From the NCBI GenBank assembly GCA_015490155.1, contig WFYI01000045.1, positions 1 through 33,122 on the forward strand: a stretch of 33,122 bases of DNA. The letters are read 5' to 3'. The DNA comes from Aquificaceae bacterium (GTDB lineage: Bacteria > Aquificota > Aquificia > Aquificales > Aquificaceae). Numbering within the stretch: the stretch's first letter is position 1; the number at the start of each line of letters is the position of its first letter. This document shows, piece by piece, positions 1-7,792 of this stretch. The notes beneath the pieces were generated by a model. The model searched no databases. It saw only the letters and a program-made list of their open reading frames with translations, and had not been told where the DNA came from. Both the position numbers and the translations under genes were made by a program.

Positions 1-251
1 GCGGCTCTCACTCCCGGAAACTTATTCGCCGCTATACACATACCTATACCTGTCCCGCATACGAGAATGCCCCTATCAGCCTGCCCTTCCTGAACCAAGC
101 GAGCCACCTCACTTGCGAAGATGGGATAGTGGGTGGACTCTTCGGAATTCGTCCCCACATCAACGGTGTCGTATCCCCTGCCCATCAGGTATTCAAGTAT
201 CTTTTTCTTCAACCTTAATCCGGCGTGGTCTGAGCCTAAAGCTATCTTCAA
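1..251 (-). CDS. rpiB: Ribose-5-phosphate isomerase B (3' part beyond window edge)
   Basis: RpiB interconverts ribose-5-phosphate and ribulose-5-phosphate in the pentose phosphate pathway in the cytoplasm. The frame from a TTG at 251 reads MKIALGSDHAGL and continues without a stop to base 1, giving 83 residues of a family usually near 145-150. Visible family marks are the Asp8-His9 substrate-binding pair, the HYP segment near 41-43 and the catalytic cysteine (Cys65) in the CGTGIGM loop. The TTG start is chosen because GGAGG lies 8 bases upstream; the ATG at 258 is out of frame. The gene follows the exported-protein gene by 13 bases and is probably in its operon. The missing C-terminal half lies outside the window. 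Confidence 0.9.
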   Translation of the reverse strand, partial: MKIALGSDHAGLRLKKKILEYLMGRGYDTVDVGTNSEESTHYPIFASEVARLVQEGQADRGILVCGTGIGMCIAANKFPGVRA

Positions 252-264
252 CGTTCATGCCTCC

Positions 265-738
265 TCACTGCATAAGGTAGTCAAAATCAACGACCCTTTT
301 CTTTCCATCCTCGTGGATTACAACGGTAATATGGTAAAGCCCTTTGTCCGACATATCAAACCATGCCCCGAAGTTATCCCCGTACTGGTGAGGATACTTA
401 CCCAGCTCTTTTCTTACCGCTCTCATCAATTGGGAACGAACCTCGGCTTCCACTTTAACGTTCGATATGTACTTGAACTCTCCGTTTTCCTGCTTCCATA
501 TACTAACCGCTACGTGGTGCGTATCCCTCTTTCCCGGCTCTCCGTGATGTTTTACGAGGAGCTTGTACGCACGCGGGAAATTACTTTTAAGCTCACCTAT
601 ACTCATTACACCTATACTTACATAATAGTCGTTTACCTTTTTTGTCAGGGGAGTTGAGAGAGCCGCAACTTCTTCAGCTTTCAAGCCCACGGTTAAAGTA
701 ATTAGCAAGAGAAAAATTAAGCCTTTTATTTTCTTCAT
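265..738 (-). CDS. Exported protein of unknown function
   Basis: I do not recognise the family. The protein (157 residues from this start) opens with MKK and a hydrophobic stretch of about 15 residues rich in Leu/Ile, then Lys-Ala-Glu, which fits a Sec signal peptide and a periplasmic or secreted product. The mature part is mixed charged and polar, with one aromatic cluster near the C-terminus (GAWFDMSDKGLYHITVVIHE), and has no cysteine. The ATG at 738 is preferred over the in-frame ATG at 744: GGAGGG sits 7 bases before 738 but only 1 base before 744. It lies 13 bases upstream of rpiB on the same strand, which says little about its role. Confidence 0.8.
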   Translation of the reverse strand: MKKIKGLIFLLLITLTVGLKAEEVAALSTPLTKKVNDYYVSIGVMSIGELKSNFPRAYKLLVKHHGEPGKRDTHHVAVSIWKQENGEFKYISNVKVEAEVRSQLMRAVRKELGKYPHQYGDNFGAWFDMSDKGLYHITVVIHEDGKKRVVDFDYLMQ

Positions 739-785
739 GTCCATACCCTCCTTAACAATTAATCTAATCCAAACAGAAATATGAG

Positions 786-791
786 TATAAT
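786..791 (+). promoter_or_regulatory. -10 element for a near-leaderless transcript of the DUF1232 gene
   Basis: A perfect TATAAT ends 9 bases before the ATG at 801, so normal promoter geometry puts the transcript start near 798, three bases before the start codon. There is no Shine-Dalgarno sequence before this ATG. No good -35 match is seen at 16-18 bases. Function is inferred from position only. Confidence 0.45.
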
Positions 792-800
792 TACTTTGTC

Positions 801-1181
801 ATGAATCCGAAGATGGAAAAGGTACTTGAGAAGTTTAAGACCTACGATTACACGGACTTAGAGAAACTTAAGGAAGCTTTCCAAAGGAAGATGGACGGTA
901 TAGCCCCAACTATGGAATACGTTAGGAACATGATACTCGATGCTAAGTTAATTTACAGGATTCTGATAGACGAGGAGTTTGACCTGAGCGAAAAAGCAAG
1001 GGAAGACTTTATGGCGGCGCTGTGGTATCTCGTAGAGAGTAAGGATAGGATTCCTGACTGGATACCAATAATAGGTTATTGGGACGACTACAAACTGCTT
1101 AAGTACGTAAAAGAGAAGCACAGTGAAGAGATAGAGAGGTACTTTGAAACCACTAAGTACTTTATAGCCAATTACTTTTGA
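801..1181 (+). CDS. DUF1232 (YkvA-like) protein
   Basis: 126-residue protein of unknown biochemical role. The segment around residues 72-103 (ALWYLVESKDRIPDWIPIIG, then YWDDYKLLKYV) matches the core pattern of DUF1232 proteins, where a hydrophobic helix leads into a Pro-rich turn and an Asp-Asp pair. The N-terminal 70 residues are charged and helical. In the family this domain is often membrane associated, but here the hydrophobic part is short. The ATG has no Shine-Dalgarno; a TATAAT lies just upstream. Its TGA overlaps the ATG of the following permease gene by one base (TGATG), so the two are probably translated together, although I know of no functional link between the families. Confidence 0.8.
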   Translation: MNPKMEKVLEKFKTYDYTDLEKLKEAFQRKMDGIAPTMEYVRNMILDAKLIYRILIDEEFDLSEKAREDFMAALWYLVESKDRIPDWIPIIGYWDDYKLLKYVKEKHSEEIERYFETTKYFIANYF

Positions 1182-2152
1182 TGGTTCGTTTCATACTGCT
1201 CAGGCTCCTACAAGCCGTTCCCACGGTTCTCGGCGTAACCTTTATATCCTTTGTGATTATCAAACTTGCCCCCGGGGATTTCTTAGACCAACTCAGGCTA
1301 AATCCCCAGATTTCACCGGAGACGATAGATAGATTGAAGAAACTGTACGGCTTAGACCAACCCCTTATCGTCCAGTACTTCAAGTGGTTAAAGTCTGCCC
1401 TCGTGTTCGACCTCGGGTACTCTTTCCAGTATCACACTCCGGTGGTAGAGTTAATCAAGGAGAGGCTTCCCAACACCCTGCTCCTCTCGGTAAGCTCGGC
1501 ACTTCTGGCTTGGGCTATGGCTGTGCCGCTCGGTACGCTTGCGGCTTTTAAAGAGGGCAGTGCCGTAGACAGGCTTATAAAAGCCTTTGCTTACTCATTT
1601 ATGTCTGTGCCAAGCTTTTTTTTAGCTTTCCTTTTCCTGTTTTTAGCTTCCAAGACCGGCTGGTTCCCTATAGGGGGAGTCCAAAGCCCTAACTTTAATG
1701 AGCTTTCTTTGACGGGTAAAGTATTGGACATTCTTCACCATCTATTCATACCAGCGATGACCATCGCTCTCGTTTCCCTTGCGGGGCTTACAAGACTCGT
1801 GAGAAGCTCGGTGTTGGAAGTGCTTAACAGCCCTATGATGGTAATGCTGAAGGCAAAGGGCGTGTCCAACTTGACTATACTCAAGCACGTGTTGAAAAAC
1901 GCTATGAACCCCTTTACAACTCTTATCGGCTACGAGATAGCGGCTCTCATATCGGGAGCGGCTCTGATAGAGATAATAGTCGGCTGGCCCGGGATGGGTA
2001 TGCTCATGCTTGACGCGGTTCTGTCCCAAGACCTCTTCCTCGTCATGGGAGGACTGTACATAGGAACCATAATGCTGATTGTAGGCAACCTTATTGCAGA
2101 CCTACTCCTTGCATGGATAGACCCGAGGGTGAGAGAAAAGGAGATAGGGTAG
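1181..2152 (+). CDS. ABC transporter permease, DppB/OppB type
   Basis: Inner-membrane permease of a peptide/nickel-type ABC importer, 323 residues from the ATG at 1181, a normal length. The start reads MVRFILLRLLQAVPTVLGVTF, the typical first membrane segment of DppB/OppB proteins, followed by the APGD loop. Five further hydrophobic segments follow. The cytoplasmic EAA-type loop, which contacts the ATPase, is visible near residues 215-240 (KAKGVSNLTILKHVLKNAMNP). The final IDPRVR is also typical. A TTG three bases upstream is open in frame, but the ATG overlapping the previous stop (TGATG) is the better start. No second permease, ATPase or binding protein is in the window. The gene ends one base before the convergent ligase-like gene. 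Confidence 0.9.
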   Translation: MVRFILLRLLQAVPTVLGVTFISFVIIKLAPGDFLDQLRLNPQISPETIDRLKKLYGLDQPLIVQYFKWLKSALVFDLGYSFQYHTPVVELIKERLPNTLLLSVSSALLAWAMAVPLGTLAAFKEGSAVDRLIKAFAYSFMSVPSFFLAFLFLFLASKTGWFPIGGVQSPNFNELSLTGKVLDILHHLFIPAMTIALVSLAGLTRLVRSSVLEVLNSPMMVMLKAKGVSNLTILKHVLKNAMNPFTTLIGYEIAALISGAALIEIIVGWPGMGMLMLDAVLSQDLFLVMGGLYIGTIMLIVGNLIADLLLAWIDPRVREKEIG

Positions 2153-2153
2153 C

Positions 2154-3314
2154 TCACTTCCTACCTTGGATATACCTGTGCGCCAGAGTATAAGCAAGAA
2201 TGTGAAGGGGCAATAATGCATCCCAAAAGTAGGTAAAGATTGAAGAAAATAGGTGTATTCCCAGCAGGAATAAGGAGGGAAGAATCACAAGCTCTCTAAT
2301 TTCAAGTGTGCTTAGTCTCGGAAGTATCCTGAAAAAGGAAACGTATACGAGCAGTATACCGAGTAGCCCTATCGCCCCTCTCTCTATGAACTCGCTGAGC
2401 AGAAATACGGACTCGTATGAACCTTCCCTGTGGTCTCCCTCTTTCAGGTTCAGCTTGAATCCCGGTCTTACCCCGTGTCCTACCAAAATGTTTACGATGT
2501 TCCCCTCATGGAAATCTTCCTTTACCACCTCAAGTCCCTTGCTGAAGAGGTAAGCACGGTTGCTCAGTATCGTATCGAGGGTTTGCATATCTAAGTCCTT
2601 CTGGAGTGTAATCACCTGATAAAAGTTTTTGAACCTGTCGTCCCTTTCTTTCATGTACATAAAACCGGCTGCCGTAGATAGCAAGAGCAGTGCAGAAGAC
2701 ACGAGAACAAGCTTAGGATTTATATGTTTTCTCACCATGAACAGCAAAAGTAGAAAACAGGCAAAGAGAGCGAGCACCAAGGCTCGCTTAGATATAAGCA
2801 CCGTCATAGCCGAGCATAGAATACCCGCAAGGAAGAAAGCAAGCGACACACCCGGATTTTTATTTTTAAGGTGTACAAAGGAATAGGTAAGGAAGGTTAT
2901 CGAAAGCAGGGAAGATATAAAGCCGGCTTCGAAGGGTCCTCCCCAGATGGGTTTAAACTCTCCTATAGAAATGTACCTAAAGGTTGCCACTACTAAGCTC
3001 AAGCTCCCAAGGAGCATTATTATCGTGTTGGTTATACTAAAGAAAGATAGAGAAACCTCTATTCTCTTACCGGACATGAATATCAAAGGCAGGAGAGCTT
3101 GCTCGAGGGCTTTAAAAAACATCTGGGTGTTAAATAGGGCTGTTCCGAGCAAGGTTGAAAGGGAATAAGTTATTACACCTACGCTCAGCGTAGAGTTATC
3201 GATTAATCTCTTGAAATTAAAAATCGTGTACAGAAACAGTAGGGAACACAAAAGCTCGAAAAGGGTGAGAGATAAAAAAGAGGCTACAAGAAGCAAGTAA
3301 AATAGTGCGTTCAT
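2154..3314 (-). CDS. O-antigen ligase-like membrane protein
   Basis: 386-residue integral membrane protein with about ten to twelve hydrophobic segments. A large hydrophilic loop around residues 220-310 contains a VGHGVRPGF segment and a charged SYESVFLLSEFIERGAIG segment. This arrangement is that of the Wzy_C/WaaL group, which transfers undecaprenol-linked glycans to lipid A core, to protein, or onto a growing polymer. Which acceptor is used cannot be told from sequence; protein O-oligosaccharyltransferases have the same shape. It overlaps the preceding GT39-like gene by four bases (ATGA), so it is the last gene of the MscS/glycosyltransferase operon. Its stop is one base from the stop of the convergent permease gene. 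Confidence 0.78.
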   Translation of the reverse strand: MNALFYLLLVASFLSLTLFELLCSLLFLYTIFNFKRLIDNSTLSVGVITYSLSTLLGTALFNTQMFFKALEQALLPLIFMSGKRIEVSLSFFSITNTIIMLLGSLSLVVATFRYISIGEFKPIWGGPFEAGFISSLLSITFLTYSFVHLKNKNPGVSLAFFLAGILCSAMTVLISKRALVLALFACFLLLLFMVRKHINPKLVLVSSALLLLSTAAGFMYMKERDDRFKNFYQVITLQKDLDMQTLDTILSNRAYLFSKGLEVVKEDFHEGNIVNILVGHGVRPGFKLNLKEGDHREGSYESVFLLSEFIERGAIGLLGILLVYVSFFRILPRLSTLEIRELVILPSLFLLGIHLFSSIFTYFWDALLPLHILAYTLAHRYIQGRK

Positions 3315-4648
3315 CTACTTACCAACCTCACCTCCTTTCCGAAAAGTTTAAAACTTTTTACGAGTTTTCCGTCTTTTAGATTTCCGTCGCATACCACATT
3401 AAACTCCCAGTTTTTGTTGATTCTGGACTTTGTAATGTACCTGTCTCCGAGTAGGCTAAGGTAAAGGCAAAGAGATTTTACATCTTCACAGTCGCAAGTT
3501 AGGGGCTTGTCTCCGGTTACGGTTAGAATGTGCTGCGCAACCTTCTTAGCAGAACCTCGATGGCTATCTACAAAGCCAAGAGAAAATCCGTACATTCCCC
3601 TGAGAACTACCGTTATGAGTACGATAAGGAGAAAGGCTCTGTAAACCCTCTCTTTTGCACCAATTAGATATGCCGTCGGCACAGCCAAAAGGGGGAACAA
3701 GGGCAGTATATATCTTCCACGGCTACCCGCGGAAAGCAGGTAGGGCAAGTAGTTGAATATCAAGATTAAGAGTACGGGTTTTAGATTGTCGGGGAGGTAG
3801 ACTTTAGCCCTATATTTCCAAAGAACAAAGATAAGAACCAAGCTCGTGGGTAAGGTCTGTTTTAGGTTCAGAAGCGGGTATGTTACGAGGTGTTTTATAA
3901 GGCTCAGTGGCTCCCTTGAGTTTTCTACCCTTGAGATACTTTCAGCAAAAAGTTTACTTACGTACGCATCAGGGTACTCGGTAAGTACAAGCCACATAAC
4001 GGATATAAGTAGAGCAACCAAGAACGACGCGAGTGCATAGGGCGTAAAGATAAGCCTAAACCTCCTCGTATAAATCAATAAAGCCGAAAGGCTCAAGAGG
4101 AAGAAGAGGTAAGCCGGCAGACCCTTCAGGAGAAAGGCAGAAGCGGTAAAAAGCCCTGCGATGGGCATGTACGTGGCGGACTTGAAAAAGGAAAGGTATA
4201 AAAATAGTAAACTAATCAGATTGAAAAGGGTAAAGGTTGAATCTATCTCCCCCAGCCAGCCGTACCAGAAAAGTATATCCGCAAAGCTTACGTAAGCTAA
4301 CGCAGAGAGGAGCGAAAGCTTTAAGTTTCCCAAAATCAGGTATGTCAGGACACCTGTAAGAAGCGAGGTAACGAGTGTGGAGATTACAGATATAATCCTC
4401 AAAGCCACCTCTCCCCATCCTATAAGCTCCGAGGAGAGTAGAACCAGCCAATTAAACAGCGGTGGCTTGTTAAAGTAAGGCTCTCCTAAAAAGTATGTCT
4501 GAAAGAACTCTCCCCTTTTAAGCATCTCCCACGCAATTAGAACCCGTCTTGATTCCTCCATTCTGAACTCGTAGGAGGATATATTGGGTATCAGTGATAA
4601 AAAGGCGAGGATTAAAAGTAAAAGGGGTGTTCCTAACTTTTTCTCCAC
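3311..4648 (-). CDS. GT39/ArnT-like membrane glycosyltransferase
   Basis: 445-residue polytopic transferase of the PMT/ArnT superfamily (GT-C fold), which moves a sugar from a polyprenyl-phosphate donor onto lipid or protein at the outer face of the inner membrane. The first periplasmic loop has FRMEESRRVLIAWEML, where these enzymes carry an acidic pair followed by Arg; here it is Glu-Glu instead of the common Asp-Glu. The downstream PYFNKPPLFNWL segment is the family KPP motif. About ten hydrophobic segments follow, then a soluble C-terminal tail with three cysteines (CDCEDVKSLC). The start is GTG at 4648, inside the end of the upstream glycosyltransferase gene (16-base overlap). The sugar and acceptor are unknown. 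Confidence 0.82.
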   Translation of the reverse strand: MEKKLGTPLLLLILAFLSLIPNISSYEFRMEESRRVLIAWEMLKRGEFFQTYFLGEPYFNKPPLFNWLVLLSSELIGWGEVALRIISVISTLVTSLLTGVLTYLILGNLKLSLLSALAYVSFADILFWYGWLGEIDSTFTLFNLISLLFLYLSFFKSATYMPIAGLFTASAFLLKGLPAYLFFLLSLSALLIYTRRFRLIFTPYALASFLVALLISVMWLVLTEYPDAYVSKLFAESISRVENSREPLSLIKHLVTYPLLNLKQTLPTSLVLIFVLWKYRAKVYLPDNLKPVLLILIFNYLPYLLSAGSRGRYILPLFPLLAVPTAYLIGAKERVYRAFLLIVLITVVLRGMYGFSLGFVDSHRGSAKKVAQHILTVTGDKPLTCDCEDVKSLCLYLSLLGDRYITKSRINKNWEFNVVCDGNLKDGKLVKSFKLFGKEVRLVSR

Positions 4649-5403
4649 AGCCTTTCCCCGTAGCGTTCTTTAAGCTGAAGCTCGAGAAGAAAAGCGTACT
4701 TTAAAAAGGTGTAAAAAGCTCCTATTACAGATATTAAAAGCCCTCGTCTTCCCTCAAGAAAACCTTTCTTGAGAATGTAAACCTTTAGAAAGTGCCACAG
4801 AGGTCTCAAGATTAATTGACTTAGATATACCCTCTTCCCTTCCGCATGAAGCGTCTCAGCCACCAGCTTTGCGTAGCTCACGCTCTTTGAGACATGGTTT
4901 TCTAAACTTTTAAAGGAGTAGTGGTATATAACTCCTTTCTCTATCCTTCCCACCTTGCCCTTACATCTGCATACATCGTGAGCCTTCTCCTCAAACTTCC
5001 CAATCTCCTTTTTAAAGAGCCTTAACCTCCATTCGGGAAACCAGCCATGTTTGAGGAACGCACCCAAGTAATAGGTCTGTCTGTTGAGTAGGTAACAGTC
5101 GTAGTTTCCCGAACCTATCCTTTTAAGTATCTCTTGGGCAAGCTCCGTAGAAAGCTCCTCGTCAGCGTCTAAGGACAGCACCCATTCGTTCTTTGCAAGT
5201 CCAACGGCGTAGTTCTTCTGTACCGAATATCCCTGCCATTCCTTGTAAAAGGTTCTTGCGCCGAGAGACTTGGCTATCTCTACCGTTCTATCGGTAGAGC
5301 CTGAGTCCACAACCACTATATCGTCACTTATTTCCTTTACACTCTCTATACACCTGCCTATGTTTTCCTCTTCATTTTTAGTGATTATAACTACAGAGAG
5401 CAT
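4633..5403 (-). CDS. Family 2 glycosyltransferase, WaaE-like
   Basis: 256-residue GT-A glycosyltransferase. The N-terminus MLSVVIITKNEEENIGRCIE is the usual nucleotide-sugar-binding start, VVDSGSTDRT follows at 31-40, and the metal-binding DADEE lies at 79-83. The middle HGWFPEWRLRLFKKEIG is typical of the lipopolysaccharide core glucosyltransferase-like group (WaaE/KdtX relatives). It should act at the cytoplasmic face of the inner membrane; its C-terminal part has a hydrophobic patch that may anchor it. The start codon overlaps the stop of the MscS gene by one base (TAATG) with AGGAG just before it, so expression is coupled. Exact sugar and acceptor cannot be assigned. Confidence 0.88.
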   Translation of the reverse strand: MLSVVIITKNEEENIGRCIESVKEISDDIVVVDSGSTDRTVEIAKSLGARTFYKEWQGYSVQKNYAVGLAKNEWVLSLDADEELSTELAQEILKRIGSGNYDCYLLNRQTYYLGAFLKHGWFPEWRLRLFKKEIGKFEEKAHDVCRCKGKVGRIEKGVIYHYSFKSLENHVSKSVSYAKLVAETLHAEGKRVYLSQLILRPLWHFLKVYILKKGFLEGRRGLLISVIGAFYTFLKYAFLLELQLKERYGERLWRKS

Positions 5404-6503
5404 TACTCCTTAAACTCCGGCATCTTCTCCACGTAAACAGACCTGCTGGGAAACGCAAAAGAAGAGCCGTTTTTCTCAACTATCTCCATTATCTTTAGGT
5501 TTACGTCCTCTCTTATCTCTAAATACTTAGCCCAGTTGGCGGTGTTGGTAAAGCAGTAAACAAATATATCCAGAGAGCTATCGTTAAACCTCTCGAAGTA
5601 AACCATTATGAGTTGGTCCTTAGCTATTCCCGGATGTTCGTGCAACATCCTCCTTATATCCTCGAGGATACTTCTCATCTGTTGGGAGGTGGTCTCGTAG
5701 GTTAGCCCCAAATACATCTTAATTCTCCTAACTCCCCTCCTTGAGAAGTTCTCGACGGGGTTGGTAGCGAACACCTGATTCGGAACCGTGATAAGACTCT
5801 TCTCGAAGGTTCGGACTTTTGTTGTTCTCATTCCTATGTCTTCCACTATTCCCTCTACGCCCCCGACCTTTACCCAGTCACCTATCCCCAAGGACTTGTC
5901 TGCGAGTATGGTTAACCCACCAAAAAGGTTTGCAGCAGTATCCTTAGCAGCGAGGGCAACCGCCAAGCCACCTATACCCAATGACGCTATCAGCGTGCTT
6001 ACGTTTATCCCCCATTCCTGAAGTATTGCGACAGCCCCCACAACTATAACGAAGGCTTTTGCCAGCTTAACCAGAAAGCTCCCTACCTCCCTGGCAAACT
6101 CTTTACCGAATTTCTCCGCAAACCTGTATATGTAAGGCTCAAAACCGATTATAAGGTTGTAAGATGCCCAAAATAGCCCCACTATGAGGAAGGTTTTAAG
6201 AACCTTTAGGACTACACCCTCCTCTACGCCTACAACGTACAGGGACAGAGAAATACCTATAGCTATAAAAACATAGCTAACGGGTCTTTTAAGAGCCTCG
6301 AGAAGTAGGTCGTCTATTTGCGTGGCAGTTCTTTGCGTCAGCTTTCTGATAAATCCTATAACAATTAAAACAAAGAGTTTTCTCAGAAAGACAAAGAATA
6401 GGAATATAACCACAGAGAGCGTGAGCTTGTACAGAGGGACACCCAGAACTACATAATTTATATGTTTCTCTATACCCCTGATAAGCTCAAGCAGAGCTTC
6501 CAT
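5403..6503 (-). CDS. Small-conductance mechanosensitive channel (MscS family)
   Basis: 366-residue membrane channel that opens under membrane tension to release solutes on osmotic downshock. Four or five hydrophobic segments precede the pore helix at about 170-197 (LIASLGIGGLAVALAAKDTA, then ANLFGG), the hallmark Gly/Ala-rich TM3 of MscS. The beta domain follows with GDWVKVGGVEGIVEDIGMRTTKVR and IPN-like VPNQVFATNPVENFSRR. The length is greater than E. coli MscS (286) because of extra N-terminal membrane segments. It is the first gene of an operon with three glycan-assembly genes. No Shine-Dalgarno is seen; TATCAT at 6512-6517 and CATAAT at 6509-6514 lie immediately upstream of the ATG. Confidence 0.93.
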   Translation of the reverse strand: MEALLELIRGIEKHINYVVLGVPLYKLTLSVVIFLFFVFLRKLFVLIVIGFIRKLTQRTATQIDDLLLEALKRPVSYVFIAIGISLSLYVVGVEEGVVLKVLKTFLIVGLFWASYNLIIGFEPYIYRFAEKFGKEFAREVGSFLVKLAKAFVIVVGAVAILQEWGINVSTLIASLGIGGLAVALAAKDTAANLFGGLTILADKSLGIGDWVKVGGVEGIVEDIGMRTTKVRTFEKSLITVPNQVFATNPVENFSRRGVRRIKMYLGLTYETTSQQMRSILEDIRRMLHEHPGIAKDQLIMVYFERFNDSSLDIFVYCFTNTANWAKYLEIREDVNLKIMEIVEKNGSSFAFPSRSVYVEKMPEFKE

Positions 6504-6537
6504 AGCTTATTATGATAATGGACATTTTAATCATAGA

Positions 6538-6566
6538 TTGGGATTGATAAAATTTGAGTGTAAATA
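6538..6566 (+). promoter_or_regulatory. Probable promoter of tpx
   Basis: TTGGGA (6538-6543) and TAAATA (6561-6566) are separated by 17 bases, placing transcription start near 6573. The gene then has a conventional leader with AGGAGG at 6577-6582, seven bases before the ATG at 6589. This is a normal leadered arrangement, unlike several other starts in the window. Confidence 0.45.
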
Positions 6567-6588
6567 AATACCATAAGGAGGTAAAAGC

Positions 6589-7101
6589 ATGGCAGAGACG
6601 GTCACTCTTAAAGGAAATACAGTTAGCCTAGTTGGTCCTGCTCTCAACGTCGGGGACGACGCCCCGGAAGCCGTTGTGGTAACGAAAGACTTGGAAGAGA
6701 AGAGAATAGGCGGTGCCAAGGGAAAGGTTCAGCTTATAATAACCGTTCCCTCTTTGGACACGCCCGTGTGTGAAACGGAAACCAAAAAGTTCAACGAGAT
6801 GGTATCCGGCTTAGGAAATAGCGTAGATGTGACGGTTGTGTCCATGGACTTACCCTTTGCGGAAAAGAGGTTCTGTGAGAGCTTCAGCATAGGGAATGTC
6901 ACCGTAGCCTCCGACTTTAGGTACAGGGACATGGAAAAGTTCGGCGTTCTCATATCCGAGGGTGCCTTAAAGGGAATCCTTGCGAGAGCGGTATTCGTAG
7001 TTGATAAAGAGGGCAAAGTAGCTTATAAACAGCTGGTTCCCGAGATAACAGAAGAGCCGAATTACGACGAGGTTATAGAAAAGGTCAAGTCTCTCGTTTA
7101 A
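6589..7101 (+). CDS. tpx: Thiol peroxidase
   Basis: Atypical 2-Cys peroxiredoxin that reduces hydrogen peroxide and organic peroxides using thioredoxin-type reductants in the cytoplasm. The 170-residue length is standard. The active site PSLDTPVCETET places the peroxidatic cysteine at Cys61, with the Thr four residues before it, and the resolving cysteine is Cys96 in KRFCESF. The N-terminal TLKGN and VGDDAP segments are typical of the Tpx group rather than AhpC. It has a strong Shine-Dalgarno, a candidate promoter and a hairpin after the stop, so it is probably a single-gene transcript. It lies divergent from the MscS operon and convergent to coaX. Confidence 0.96.
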   Translation: MAETVTLKGNTVSLVGPALNVGDDAPEAVVVTKDLEEKRIGGAKGKVQLIITVPSLDTPVCETETKKFNEMVSGLGNSVDVTVVSMDLPFAEKRFCESFSIGNVTVASDFRYRDMEKFGVLISEGALKGILARAVFVVDKEGKVAYKQLVPEITEEPNYDEVIEKVKSLV

Positions 7102-7104
7102 CAT

Positions 7105-7129
7105 CCTGCGGGGGGTTTCCCCCCAAAGG
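7105..7129. terminator. G6/C6 hairpin between tpx and coaX
   Basis: GGGGGG (7110-7115), TTT, CCCCCC (7119-7124) form a perfect six-base-pair stem with a three-base loop; CCT at 7105-7107 can add three pairs with AGG at 7127-7129 across a small internal loop. It fills the 28-base gap between two convergent genes, so it may act on both transcripts. No T-run follows on either strand, so it is not a classical intrinsic terminator; it could instead serve as a 3' end stabiliser. Confidence 0.5.
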
Positions 7130-7792
7130 TTAAATAAGCTTAAGCATAGCCCTGTGCGTCAAGAGTTCGTCGTATATACCTAAGTCTTCAAACAACTTGC
7201 CTTCCCCTCCGGTGATTATGGTTTCTTCTAAATTCCAAACCTTTTTACACCTCTCTATAAGAGCCTTTACCTCACCTATCACCCCACCTAAGACGGCTTC
7301 CTCGGTAGTCCTGCCGTAGTTTACCTCTAAGGATTTTGGCTTCAGAAGTGGGATGCCCTCTGTGGACTGAGACAGAGCTTTCAACTTGAGACTAACTCCG
7401 GCTGTTATAAACCCCCCTTTAAAAACACCTTTTTCGAGCAAGTCTACGACCACGGCTGTTCCGCAACTGACGACTACCGCGCTGTCAGAATAAATCTCTC
7501 TAACGCCGAAGGCGTTTATAACTCTATCTATACCTAAGCTTTCCTTAGTTCTGTAATCAATCCCTATAGGTATGTCTTCCAAGGTCAAAAACCTTATCTC
7601 TCCGAATGTCTGGGTAAGTAGCCCTCTCAGGCTCGGCTTTACGCTCACGCACAGGACTTTTTCGTAACTTCCGGTTAAAGAACTTACCTTCCCGTGGGGA
7701 ATTTTATCTCTCTTAATAAGCTCATTCCCCTCCCATAGGCAGACATCTACGGTGGTATTCCCAACATCGAGGGTCAGTATTTTACCTTGCAT
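7130..7792 (-). CDS. coaX: Type III pantothenate kinase
   Basis: Phosphorylates pantothenate, the first step of coenzyme A synthesis; type III enzymes are not inhibited by CoA. The 220-residue protein has the ASKHA-fold marks: LDVGNTTVDVCLWEG at the N-terminus (phosphate-1 loop with the first Asp), GIDR near 97-100, SCGTAVVVDLL near 123-133 and the C-terminal TGGEGK. The length is a little under the usual 240-260. The ATG at 7792 lies 19 bases inside the end of thrB and has AAGG directly before it, so the exact start is not certain; a CTG at Leu6-7 is an alternative. The overlap suggests co-transcription with thrB. Confidence 0.92.
   Translation of the reverse strand: MQGKILTLDVGNTTVDVCLWEGNELIKRDKIPHGKVSSLTGSYEKVLCVSVKPSLRGLLTQTFGEIRFLTLEDIPIGIDYRTKESLGIDRVINAFGVREIYSDSAVVVSCGTAVVVDLLEKGVFKGGFITAGVSLKLKALSQSTEGIPLLKPKSLEVNYGRTTEEAVLGGVIGEVKALIERCKKVWNLEETIITGGEGKLFEDLGIYDELLTHRAMLKLI

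Noticed and set aside
133-657. Plus-strand ORF of 174 codons opposite the exported-protein gene and rpiB
   Set aside because: It is the antisense of two genes with family support or a signal peptide and proper ribosome sites; its protein has shadow-like composition.
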